NCBI GenBank assembly: GCA_035295745.1
Contig: DATGIL010000110.1
Location: 1 to 64,000 of the forward strand
Reading direction: 5' to 3'
Length of the DNA: 64,000 bases
Source of the DNA: JAIQFL01 sp035295745
GTDB lineage: Bacteria; Acidobacteriota; Terriglobia; Bryobacterales; Bryobacteraceae
The position numbers were made by a program, and so were the translations under genes. Shown one piece after another: positions 44,300 to 52,279 of the stretch. Each line of letters opens with the position of its first letter. Within the stretch, counting starts at the first letter, position 1. A model generated the notes under the pieces. That model was not told the origin of the DNA, did no database searches, and saw nothing but the letters and a program-made list of their open reading frames with translations.

Positions 44300-44315
44300 T
44301 GGCACTGACTGTGCA
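44300..44315 (+). promoter_or_regulatory. Sigma-54 (-24/-12) promoter match for the divergent chimera gene
   Basis: TGGCACTGACTGTGCA matches TGGCAC exactly and TGCA at the -12 side with correct GG-GC spacing. Expected transcription would begin near 44326, downstream of ATG 44321, so it argues for the ATG at 44345 as the real start. Confidence 0.55.
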
Positions 44316-44344
44316 ACGCGATGACCCACGTGAGTACAAAAGCC

Positions 44345-46954
44345 ATGACACGATTCAGCAGCTTGCAAAATGCCAATTTCGGAACGCGGGTTCTTATGCC
44401 TGCGGATAAGGCGGAATCCGAATTCCTGCACTCGCCGCGATCCAGCTTCGGGGGATACGTCGACACCTTCCGCATGCGCAGCGTGCCGGTGCGCTTCTCT
44501 GTCTATTGCCCGCCGGCGGCGATGGGCGCCCACGAGGTGGACGTGCTCGTCTTCGCGCACGGGCTGTTAAACGTCTGCAAGCCGGCGCCAAAGAATCCGC
44601 CCGAAGATCTCGTCTCCGAAGCTCCGTTCCGGTTAGGCCAACTTGTTGACGGCTGCGGCCGCGCGCTGGTGCTGATCGTACCTTTATTCGAATGGAGCGG
44701 GAAGATGTGGTTGGGTGAGCCCGAACATTTGAATGCTCTGGTGGAGGAGACCCGCGAGCATCTCGCCGGTCTACTGGGCGCGCCGCCAGCGGTGGCGAAC
44801 CTGATCCTCGCCGGCCATTCGCGCGCCTATTCGTTTCTCGAGCCGCTGGCGAGGAATTTCGCCTCTCCGCAGATGCGCGAGGGAGCTTTGTCGCGGCTGG
44901 CGGAGATCTGGATGCTCGACAGCACCTACGGAGGCGATGTTTCGAACTGGATGGGCCTGATGGCAAAGAAGCCCGGATTGAATGTAAAGGTGTTTTATCG
45001 GAAGGGCAGCAAGACTTCCGCCTTTGCCCAGGCGCTCGCCAGCCGGGCGCGGGAGAGCGCCGGGAGACTCGTGGTGACGGGGCTCGATCCAGTGCAGATC
45101 GGCCATTGCGAGGTTCCGGGAAGCCAGTTGCCGGGGCTCCTCAGGAGGTACGCAGGCGACAGCCGGTCCGTGCAACACGAGCTCGACTTCGAAAGCCATC
45201 GGCCATCGCTGCGGCGGAAAATTCTGGAAATTGCCGAGCAGGAGTGGCAGAACTGGAAGCAGGGCACCATCGCGGAAACTGCGGCGGAGGCCGTGCCGCT
45301 GCTCACCAGGTACTGGGATGCGGTCGGAGTCGCTCCCACCCCGGAACAACTGCGGAGCACGGTCTGGCAGGCCGCGCATCCCTGGAGCGCGGCGTTCGTC
45401 TCGTGCGTCATCCGCGCGGCGGGGGCCGGCAAATCATTTGGATATTCCGCCTCGCACACCGGCTACATCGCCGCGGCGAAGCGCGCCGCCCAGAAACACG
45501 ACGTGGACAAGTTTCAGGCTTTCCCGATTGACGAGGCTCCGCTCGAGCCGGGCGACGTGGTCTGCCACGATCGTCCGGAACGGCCTAGCGGACCATGCGC
45601 CGGTACCAACTTTGAGAACGCCGGTACCGCGGGACATATGGTTTCGCACGGCGAGATCGTGCTGGAGGTCAATGCGGCTGGTGGCTATGCGATCACGATC
45701 GGCGGCAACACTTCGCAGGAGTACCCGAGCGTCCGCGGCGCACTCGGAGGGAACACCGTCGGCAAACACAAGGTCGCGATCGATCACCACGGATACTGCA
45801 TCGCTTCGCAGAAGAAGTGCCCCTACTTCGCGGTGTTGAAGCCGCCGCCGGAGAGTGGCGAGCACGAATTGCGCGATGCGGGACGCTGGTCGTGGATGTC
45901 GCCGGACGCCGAGGCGCGCAGGTTGGGAGGAGTGCAACTGGAGGAGGACGTCCACGATCCGTCAGTCACGGAGACTCGTGCGATACGCATTACCGTGGTC
46001 GGTCATGCCAGTGCGCGGTGGCGCGGGGCCAGGAATCCTGACGAGGCGAACCGCCTGAATGACGCGTTGTCGAACCGGCGCGCCGATAACGTGCGGGCGT
46101 TCGTCGAGCAGATCCTGCGCCGGCAACTCCCCGGAGTACCGATCCTGCCGGGTAGCTCGCCGGCGCCCGGGCAGCACCCCACGGGTCTGCAGGCCGGCTC
46201 GTATGGCGTGGGGAGCCGGCAACCGGTGGCGCCGTCGGCGAATCCGAAAGAGAATGATCCGCGCAATCGCAGCGTGCAGATCCTGATCGAATTGACCACG
46301 ACCCAGCACGGCGTGAATCAGGTTTCGCTCGCGCCCAAACACATCAACGCGCGGACTGACAACTGGTACGGCAAGGTGCTGTCTCTCAAGGGCGCCGCCA
46401 TCGGCGCGGCGGGATACCGCCTGGAGATGACGATTCGCAATCCTCTGTCGAACAAGCTGGCTACTTATGCGGCATATCTGGGTGGAGGCGGCGTGGGTGG
46501 TCCGGCGTGGCTTTCGGGATCGGACCTGGAAGACGAATTCTCATTCACAACGGACCACGCCATGGGATTCGGAGATTTCGACGGCCAGTGGATTCGCGTG
46601 GAGAGAGTAGGCGGGAGTTTCGGCGTGGAGATCATGCGGGCGTACCTGACGTTTGTCGGGTTGGGCGACGGTGCCGCGATGCTGCGGTTCCAGAAGTCCA
46701 CGGGCTTCGGCCTGAAGCGGCCGGACGCGGAAGGGTTTGTGGCGAGCGGGAAGTTGAGTCTGCAAGGACAGAATCCCGGCGACTGGTATGAGGTGGATGG
46801 CGGCACGGACACGGTGCCATTCGCGGTGGATCACAACGTCGAAGACGGCATGATTCTGACTTTCCCCACAGGCAAGGCTTCGATGCGCGACATTAAGGCT
46901 GCGGAGAAGACAAGGCTCAGTGACTTCGTGAAGAAGTGGGCGCAACAACTTTAA
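44345..46954 (+). CDS. Chimera: alpha/beta-hydrolase-like, DUF2272-like and OmpA-like domains
   Basis: 869 aa from ATG 44345 (877 from ATG 44321, which the promoter match would leave untranscribed). The N-terminal part (about 40-260) resembles a serine hydrolase with AGHSRAYSF (Ser ~158) and DVLVFAHGL. A DUF2272-like domain (about 340-480) has HPWSAAFVSCVIRAAGAG and PLEPGDVVCHDR, an NlpC/CHAP-like fold in which the cysteine would be nucleophile. An OmpA-like peptidoglycan-contact segment (about 547-592) reads VVGHASARW...LSNRRADNVRAFV. The C-terminal ~200 residues are beta-rich and unrecognised. No signal peptide. Divergent from the glycine-zipper cluster and probably part of the same system. 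Confidence 0.7.
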   Translation: MTRFSSLQNANFGTRVLMPADKAESEFLHSPRSSFGGYVDTFRMRSVPVRFSVYCPPAAMGAHEVDVLVFAHGLLNVCKPAPKNPPEDLVSEAPFRLGQLVDGCGRALVLIVPLFEWSGKMWLGEPEHLNALVEETREHLAGLLGAPPAVANLILAGHSRAYSFLEPLARNFASPQMREGALSRLAEIWMLDSTYGGDVSNWMGLMAKKPGLNVKVFYRKGSKTSAFAQALASRARESAGRLVVTGLDPVQIGHCEVPGSQLPGLLRRYAGDSRSVQHELDFESHRPSLRRKILEIAEQEWQNWKQGTIAETAAEAVPLLTRYWDAVGVAPTPEQLRSTVWQAAHPWSAAFVSCVIRAAGAGKSFGYSASHTGYIAAAKRAAQKHDVDKFQAFPIDEAPLEPGDVVCHDRPERPSGPCAGTNFENAGTAGHMVSHGEIVLEVNAAGGYAITIGGNTSQEYPSVRGALGGNTVGKHKVAIDHHGYCIASQKKCPYFAVLKPPPESGEHELRDAGRWSWMSPDAEARRLGGVQLEEDVHDPSVTETRAIRITVVGHASARWRGARNPDEANRLNDALSNRRADNVRAFVEQILRRQLPGVPILPGSSPAPGQHPTGLQAGSYGVGSRQPVAPSANPKENDPRNRSVQILIELTTTQHGVNQVSLAPKHINARTDNWYGKVLSLKGAAIGAAGYRLEMTIRNPLSNKLATYAAYLGGGGVGGPAWLSGSDLEDEFSFTTDHAMGFGDFDGQWIRVERVGGSFGVEIMRAYLTFVGLGDGAAMLRFQKSTGFGLKRPDAEGFVASGKLSLQGQNPGDWYEVDGGTDTVPFAVDHNVEDGMILTFPTGKASMRDIKAAEKTRLSDFVKKWAQQL

Positions 46955-46974
46955 GGTATTGCGCCGTGGCTCCG

Positions 46975-47156
46975 TGGCGCGGACACTCGTGTCTGCCGCG
47001 TCGACACTCTTGTCGACGCTTTCGGACGTCTGCCAATTTTGAACGCCGGAGGCGGCTGATTAGCAACAAAGATCAGCTCTTGCCGCAGATTTCGTTGGAC
47101 GCACGAAAAGTCTCGACACGAGTGTCGAGACGGCAAACAAGAGTGTTTGCGCCACA
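46975..47156. repeat. Third inverted pair of double-hairpin elements
   Basis: Reverse copy 46975-47024 and forward copy 47103-47156 flank a ~78-bp centre between convergent genes. Stems differ from other copies (GCGTCGACA / TGTCGACGC; GTCTCGACA / TGTCGAGAC) yet pair perfectly, with AGAG and CGAG loops. The second stem of the reverse copy has one mismatch. Confidence 0.8.
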
Positions 47157-47182
47157 CCCGAGGCAGTACAGCTGCGCGTTAC

Positions 47183-49858
47183 TTAGTTTCCGCCAGTAGT
47201 GGCCGGCTCGACTGGCGGCAGCGACACCTTGTTCCAGTCCGGCGGCTCTACGTTGAGCAGATTGTGCACGAAGTAGTCCTGCAGGTAATGCTGATTGGCC
47301 AGCACGCCGACGCCATGATCCTGACCGGGAATGTAGAGCATGTCGAAATGCTTGTTGGCCTTGACGAGCGCATTCACCACCTGCAGCGACGATGCCGGGT
47401 CGACATTGCCATCCATCTCGCCGATGATGATGAGCGCCTTGCCCTGCAGGCGATAGGCGTTGTCCACGTTGGAGGACGCGGCGTACTCCGGACCGACGGG
47501 CCATCCCATCCACTGCTCGTTCCACCAGATCTTGTCCATGCGATTGTCGTGGCAGCCGCTATTGGTCACCACTACCTTGTAAAAATCGGGATGAAACAGC
47601 ACGCCGCCCAGCGAATTCTGGCCGCCCGCGGACGTGCCGTAGATGCCCACGCGAGAGATGTCGTAGTAGGGATACTTAGCGGCCGCCGCCTTGTGCCACA
47701 AGATGCGATCCGGGAACCCGGCGTCACCCAGATTCTTAAACGCCACATCGTGAAAGGCCTTGGAGCGATTGCTGGTGCCCATGCCGTCAATCTGCACCAC
47801 GATGAAGCCGAGTTCCGCGAGGGCCTGTGTACCGGAGACCGCGGTGAAGCTCTTGGGAACGAAAGAACCTTGCGGGCCGGCGTAGATCTGCTCGATCACG
47901 GGGTACTTCTTCGACGGGTCAAAATTGGTGGGGCGGACGATAGTGCCCCAGATGTCCGTTTTGCCGTCGCGTCCTTTGGCGACGAAGACCTCGGGAAAGC
48001 GGAGGCCCGCGGCCACCAGCGCGGTGGCATCTCCCTTTTCGAGATCCATCACCACCTTCTGATCTTCGGCGCGGCGGAGTTGCGCGACGGGCGGCAAGTC
48101 GACGCGCGACCAGGTGTCCACATAAAACTTATGGTCGCTGGAGAAGACCGCCGTGTGGTTGCCATCCGCATCGGTGAGTTTGGTGAGGCCAGTGCCATCG
48201 AAATTGATGCGGTAGTAGTGGGTGAAATAAGGATCCTGGCCGCCGTTCATTCCGCCAGCCTCAAACCAGATCTGCCGCTTGTCGTCATCCACGCGATCGA
48301 TATTGCGCACCACCCACTCGCCCTTCGTGATCTGATTCTTCACTTTTCCGGTGACCCCGTCGTACAGGTAGAGATGCTCCCAACCGTCGCGCTCCGAGGC
48401 CCAGATGATCTCCTTGCCGTCGTCGACGTCGTGGCGATAGACCCGTCCAGCCGACAGGCCAGGGCCGAGGGCGTTGTAGTAGATGAAGGTCTTGCTCTGC
48501 TCGTCGATGAGGGCGCGCGCCTTGCCGGTGGCCGCGTCTACTTCGATCACGCGCAACACCTGGTGTCCGCGCTGATTGTATTCGAAGGTGAAACCGCGGC
48601 TGTCTTTCCACCATGCCGCACGGCCCAGCGAGTAAGCGTTCGGTATCAGCGCCGGGTCGATCTCAATCTCCTTCTTGGTTGCGATATCGAAGAGCGCCGG
48701 ATAGGCGATATCGACCGCGTCGCCGGGTTTGCGGTAGAGGGTAGGGAACGACGGATTCGGTTTGGTCGCGTTGGTGAAGAGTTTGGGCTGCACCTGGTCG
48801 GCGGGCGACGATTCGATGTAGTGGACCAGTCGCGAATAGCCGGGGCGAGTGTGATATGCCACCAGCTTCTTCGAATCGGGCGACCAGGCGATCGATTGAA
48901 GCGTGTAGTAGTTGCCTTCAGAACCGTCGTAGCTCAGCGGAGTTGCTTCGGGCGGACGATTCGCAGCGGGCGCACCGGCCTGGTCGTTAGCCGGAGAAGT
49001 CGCGAACGGTTGCGCCGATCCTGCGGGGCGCAGGAACACGTTGTAGTTCTGGATCAGGGCTTCCCATTTTCCATCGAACGAAGTGCAGACCGCGGGTTCG
49101 TTCGGGCCTGATGCCGCGCCTGCCGCAGCGCCGCCGCGCGCACCGCGTCCGCCGCGTCCCTGCCCTTGCGCGCGTCCGCCGGTCACTCGCGGGCCGCAGC
49201 CGGTCTGTCCGCGCCCGGCGCGTCCACCACCGTCTTCCTGGGGAGCGGGAGGTTCGTAGGAGAGCCCGTCCACCGGGTCGCCGCCCACCTCCATCGGGAA
49301 TGGCTCGTCATCGGCGAAATATTCCGGGCCGCCGCCTCCGCGCCCTGTTGGTGGCGCGATCGCGTCGCCTTTGGTGCAGGTGTAGTCGGTGAGCGTGCAT
49401 CTCCACAAGAAGCCCGATATGCCAAACGTGATGGCGCTTTCGTGATCGACAAAGGTGAGCTGTCCCTGCGGGGCGCCGCCGCGTCCGCCGCCACCGCCGC
49501 CCCGTCCGCCGGGAGCCGGAGCGAAGGGCAGCGCCAGGCCGGTGTAATGCCCGCCGGACGCCGCATTGATCGCCGCGGCGAGTTTGTCGTGGTCAAAGGC
49601 CAGTTTCTTCGTCGCCGCTTCCGCGTCTGCCAGCAGGAACTCGGTGCCGCCTTGGACCGAGCGGTAATACCAGAAGTGATTGGTATCGCCGATCCAGGTG
49701 GTGGGACCGGGCGCATTGATCACCAGCCCGCGAGCCTTTCGTTGCAACTCCTGGCCGCGTTGATAATCTGCCAGTGTTCCTTGCGCCAAGGCCGCTGCGG
49801 AAAACAGACCCGTAGCGGCGAGAGTAGCGGCGATGGCAAACCGAATCTCGAATCTCAT
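47183..49858 (-). CDS. Secreted S9 (dipeptidyl peptidase IV-type) serine peptidase
   Basis: 891 aa with signal peptide (FAIAATLAATGLFSAAALAQ), an N-terminal beta-propeller and a C-terminal alpha/beta-hydrolase. The catalytic triad is visible: nucleophile in GTSAGG (about 742), Asp in GEMDGNVDP (about 817) and His in GQDHGVG (about 848). Several Gly/Arg-rich insertions break the propeller (GGRGGGGGGRGG about 118-130; RAGRGQTGCGPRVTGGRAQG near 210), unusual and probably surface loops. Likely trims peptides in the periplasm or outside the cell. Not obviously linked to its neighbours. Confidence 0.9.
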   Translation of the reverse strand: MRFEIRFAIAATLAATGLFSAAALAQGTLADYQRGQELQRKARGLVINAPGPTTWIGDTNHFWYYRSVQGGTEFLLADAEAATKKLAFDHDKLAAAINAASGGHYTGLALPFAPAPGGRGGGGGGRGGAPQGQLTFVDHESAITFGISGFLWRCTLTDYTCTKGDAIAPPTGRGGGGPEYFADDEPFPMEVGGDPVDGLSYEPPAPQEDGGGRAGRGQTGCGPRVTGGRAQGQGRGGRGARGGAAAGAASGPNEPAVCTSFDGKWEALIQNYNVFLRPAGSAQPFATSPANDQAGAPAANRPPEATPLSYDGSEGNYYTLQSIAWSPDSKKLVAYHTRPGYSRLVHYIESSPADQVQPKLFTNATKPNPSFPTLYRKPGDAVDIAYPALFDIATKKEIEIDPALIPNAYSLGRAAWWKDSRGFTFEYNQRGHQVLRVIEVDAATGKARALIDEQSKTFIYYNALGPGLSAGRVYRHDVDDGKEIIWASERDGWEHLYLYDGVTGKVKNQITKGEWVVRNIDRVDDDKRQIWFEAGGMNGGQDPYFTHYYRINFDGTGLTKLTDADGNHTAVFSSDHKFYVDTWSRVDLPPVAQLRRAEDQKVVMDLEKGDATALVAAGLRFPEVFVAKGRDGKTDIWGTIVRPTNFDPSKKYPVIEQIYAGPQGSFVPKSFTAVSGTQALAELGFIVVQIDGMGTSNRSKAFHDVAFKNLGDAGFPDRILWHKAAAAKYPYYDISRVGIYGTSAGGQNSLGGVLFHPDFYKVVVTNSGCHDNRMDKIWWNEQWMGWPVGPEYAASSNVDNAYRLQGKALIIIGEMDGNVDPASSLQVVNALVKANKHFDMLYIPGQDHGVGVLANQHYLQDYFVHNLLNVEPPDWNKVSLPPVEPATTGGN

Positions 49859-50047
49859 GCGTATCTCCCGATGTTGGCGGTGACTGTTATCTTATCGCAT
49901 ACGTAAGCGCTTGCAAGGATGCGAAGCTGCGGGGAGACGTGACGCCGAGGCTCTTCGGTCACTTGTGGGGCCGCCGCTGGAAAGACAGCCTGAAAAAGAG
50001 ATTGCGGCGCCACCGGAGCGGCGCCGCTCACTCGAGGCAACACACGA

Positions 50048-50473
50048 TTAACGCACCCGGGCGGCTGCCAGTGTCACAGTTTTGACGCGACTGGCCTCAA
50101 TGACCGGGAGCGGGCGTGTGGCGAATCGATAGGAGAAGGGGTCGGACCCACTCCACAAAGTCTGCAGCGTGCACGCCTCGCCGCCGCAGATGAAGGAGAG
50201 CTTCGGGTCGCCGCCCTCCCGCCATCCTTTGGGGGCGTCCGCGTTCGCATTCGCGACCAACAACACGCTGCGCCTGGTCTCGAGGTTGAACACGGAGAAT
50301 GTCGGCGTGGCATTCTTTACGGACCGGATGAGATAGGATCCCGGTGCCAACACTGTGTTTCCCGCACGGAAAGCCATCGGGATGTTTGCTTTGTAGGTTT
50401 GTGCCGAGGCACTGCCGGCAGCGACTGCCAGGGCAGCCGCCGCGATCATCCAACGAGTCGTTGAGCTTTTCAT
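50048..50473 (-). CDS. Small secreted protein of unknown function
   Basis: 141 aa with a clear signal peptide (MIAAAALAVAAGSASAQTY) and a compact beta-rich mature part (ANIPMAFRAGNTVLAPGSYLIR, PTFSVFNLETRR). This type is common in acidobacteria but has no known role. Two cysteines (ICGGEACTLQ) may form a disulfide. AGAGGAGAAACC lies just upstream of ATG 50473. A -24/-12 promoter match 49 nt upstream and the divergent sigma-54 activator suggest nitrogen- or stress-type sigma-54 control. Confidence 0.75.
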   Translation of the reverse strand: MKSSTTRWMIAAAALAVAAGSASAQTYKANIPMAFRAGNTVLAPGSYLIRSVKNATPTFSVFNLETRRSVLLVANANADAPKGWREGGDPKLSFICGGEACTLQTLWSGSDPFSYRFATRPLPVIEASRVKTVTLAAARVR

Positions 50474-50520
50474 TTTGGTTTCTCCTCTTTAGATTGGTGC
50501 CGGTTGACGGGCGCTCTAAA

Positions 50521-50536
50521 GGCATTCCCGGGGCCA
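50521..50536 (-). promoter_or_regulatory. Sigma-54 (-24/-12) promoter match for the small secreted protein
   Basis: Minus strand TGGCCCCGGGAATGCC: TGGC and TGC with correct GG-GC spacing. The -12 GC is about 49 nt from ATG 50473. Confidence 0.5.
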
Positions 50537-50588
50537 AACCGTAAATCATTGTAAATACAACGCTTGAGAGTCAGAGAGAGGGCTGAAA

Positions 50589-50614
50589 TGAACCGCGCTG
50601 TTCATCGCGTGAAC
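50589..50614. promoter_or_regulatory. Overlapping TGAAC/GTTCA inverted repeats, candidate activator site
   Basis: TGAAC (50589-50593), GTTCA (50600-50604) and TGAAC (50610-50614) make two overlapping dyads, about 50-90 bp upstream of the -24/-12 match and 46 bp upstream of the sigma-54 activator start. The position suits an enhancer that also autoregulates the activator. Confidence 0.4.
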
Positions 50615-50659
50615 CGAACCGATCACGGCACGCAATAACCTGTTACACTGACACCCGAC

Positions 50660-52015
50660 GTGGCGTCTCAGCCCAGGCCGCAGCCGCACGAGAACACCCT
50701 CTTACAGGCGTGCGCGCTGATTTTTCTTTTTCGGGCGCTGGCGCGGTCGCAGGATGAAGAGCAGCGGACCGTGTGGGAGCAGCAGATCGTGAGGCTGATT
50801 GGCGACCTGGTGCCGTGTTCGGGCGGCGCCGTGCTGCTGGGATCCGCGAACGTCGAAGTCACGGAGGATTGCGTGGCGCTCCCGCTGTACGTGCGCGGAG
50901 AGGTCGGAGGGCTGTTAGCCATCTGGTTTGGTCCCGAGGAAGCGGACCGGATTGCCGATCATCGGGAGATTCTGAGTGCGGTGGCGACTCTGGCAGCCTC
51001 GGCTCTGGAGAATGTCCGCGACGTCGAAAGGCTTCGCATCGAGAACGCACTGCTGCGCGACCGGCTCGACTATAGCTCGACTGGCATCATCGGCGAGAGC
51101 CCTGGAATCCGTAAGTTGCTGGAGATGATCGGGCGAGTTGCGCCGCAGGAGACGTCGGTGCTGATTCTGGGCGAAAGCGGCACCGGCAAGGAACTGGTAG
51201 CGCGCGCCCTCCATCAGCTAAGCCCGCGAGCAGAGAAGCCATTCGTGGCGATCAATTGCGCCGCTCTAACCGATACATTGCTGGAGAGCGAATTGTTCGG
51301 CCATGAAAAGGGCGCGTTCACCGGCGCCACAGCGCTGAAAAAGGGCAAACTCGAGATGGGCGAAGGTGGGACTGTGTTCCTGGACGAGATTGGCGAACTG
51401 GCTCCGCTGCTGCAAGCCAAGCTGTTGCGCGTCCTGCAGCAGCGGGAGTTCGAGCGCGTGGGAGGCACCCGGACGCTGAAACTGGACGTAAGAGTGGTGG
51501 CAGCAACCAACCGCGATCTTGCGGCCGAGGTGCGGCAGGGCGCTTTTCGCGAGGACCTGTACCACCGCCTGAACGTGGTCGCGTTGCGCGTGCCGCCGTT
51601 GCGCCAACGGCCAGGCGACGTTCTACCACTCGCACGCTGTTTTCTGGCTCGGGCCAGCGCGCAGTGCCGGCGTCGCGTAGAGGGGATTTCAGCAGAAGCC
51701 GAGCGGTACCTGTTGGCGTATGCCTGGCCCGGCAATGTGCGCGAGTTGGAAAACGCGATCGAAAGGGCGGTGGTGCTGGGCCAATCCGAGGTCTTGCTGC
51801 CGGAGGATCTGCCCGAGACCATTCTCGACGCAGCACAGGCGGCGATGGTGCCGGGGGCTTTGCACACCTCGGTGACGCAGACGAAGCGCGAGTTGATCCT
51901 GGCTGCCTGGCGCGGATGCGGAGGCGATCACAATCTCGCAGCGGCGAAATTGAAAATTCATCCGAACTCGCTTCGACGGTTGATCCGCATGTTGAACTTG
52001 CGGGACTGTCTGTAG
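50660..52015 (+). CDS. Sigma-54-dependent Fis-family activator with GAF-like sensor
   Basis: 451 aa. A GAF-like N-terminal domain (about 15-135: VRLIGDLVPCSGGAVLL, LPLYVRGEVGGLLAIWF) is followed by the AAA+ core with GESGTGKE (about 171), GAFTGA (about 217) and VFLDEIGEL, then a Fis-type helix-turn-helix (GGDHNLAAAKLKIHPNSLRRLI). No receiver domain, so a small ligand or redox signal is likelier than phosphorylation; a single Cys in LVPCSGG is present. Start GTG 50660. Divergent from the small secreted protein with the -24/-12 match. Confidence 0.9.
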   Translation: MASQPRPQPHENTLLQACALIFLFRALARSQDEEQRTVWEQQIVRLIGDLVPCSGGAVLLGSANVEVTEDCVALPLYVRGEVGGLLAIWFGPEEADRIADHREILSAVATLAASALENVRDVERLRIENALLRDRLDYSSTGIIGESPGIRKLLEMIGRVAPQETSVLILGESGTGKELVARALHQLSPRAEKPFVAINCAALTDTLLESELFGHEKGAFTGATALKKGKLEMGEGGTVFLDEIGELAPLLQAKLLRVLQQREFERVGGTRTLKLDVRVVAATNRDLAAEVRQGAFREDLYHRLNVVALRVPPLRQRPGDVLPLARCFLARASAQCRRRVEGISAEAERYLLAYAWPGNVRELENAIERAVVLGQSEVLLPEDLPETILDAAQAAMVPGALHTSVTQTKRELILAAWRGCGGDHNLAAAKLKIHPNSLRRLIRMLNLRDCL

Positions 52016-52067
52016 AAGATGAAATGAGGGTTCGGGCTTACCGGACGTCGCTCGCAAGACACAGTTA

Positions 52068-52278
52068 GACGCTCCCTCACGGTCGCGGCTCGTAAGCTAC
52101 CCAAATACGTTCGCGCGATACGTGTGCTTGCGAGCCGCGCGCGTGAGCAAGCGATGCCTCATCGTATGTGGGGCAGGCGCGCCCGGATTTTTCACAGCTT
52201 CTCACGGTCGCGGCTCGTGAACACACATGCGGTGAACACGCAGCTTAAACTAACGAGCCGCGCGCGTCAGCAAGCGTC
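52068..52278 (-). repeat. Inverted copies of the GTGAGGGAG repeat family
   Basis: Read on the minus strand, a near-complete unit (CGCGGCTCGCAAGCACA...GAGCCGCGACCGTGAGGGAGCG) and a diverged second unit ending GAGCCGCGACCGTGAGAAG fill the gap between the sigma-54 activator and the dGTPase gene. Confidence 0.75.
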
Positions 52279-52279
52279 T

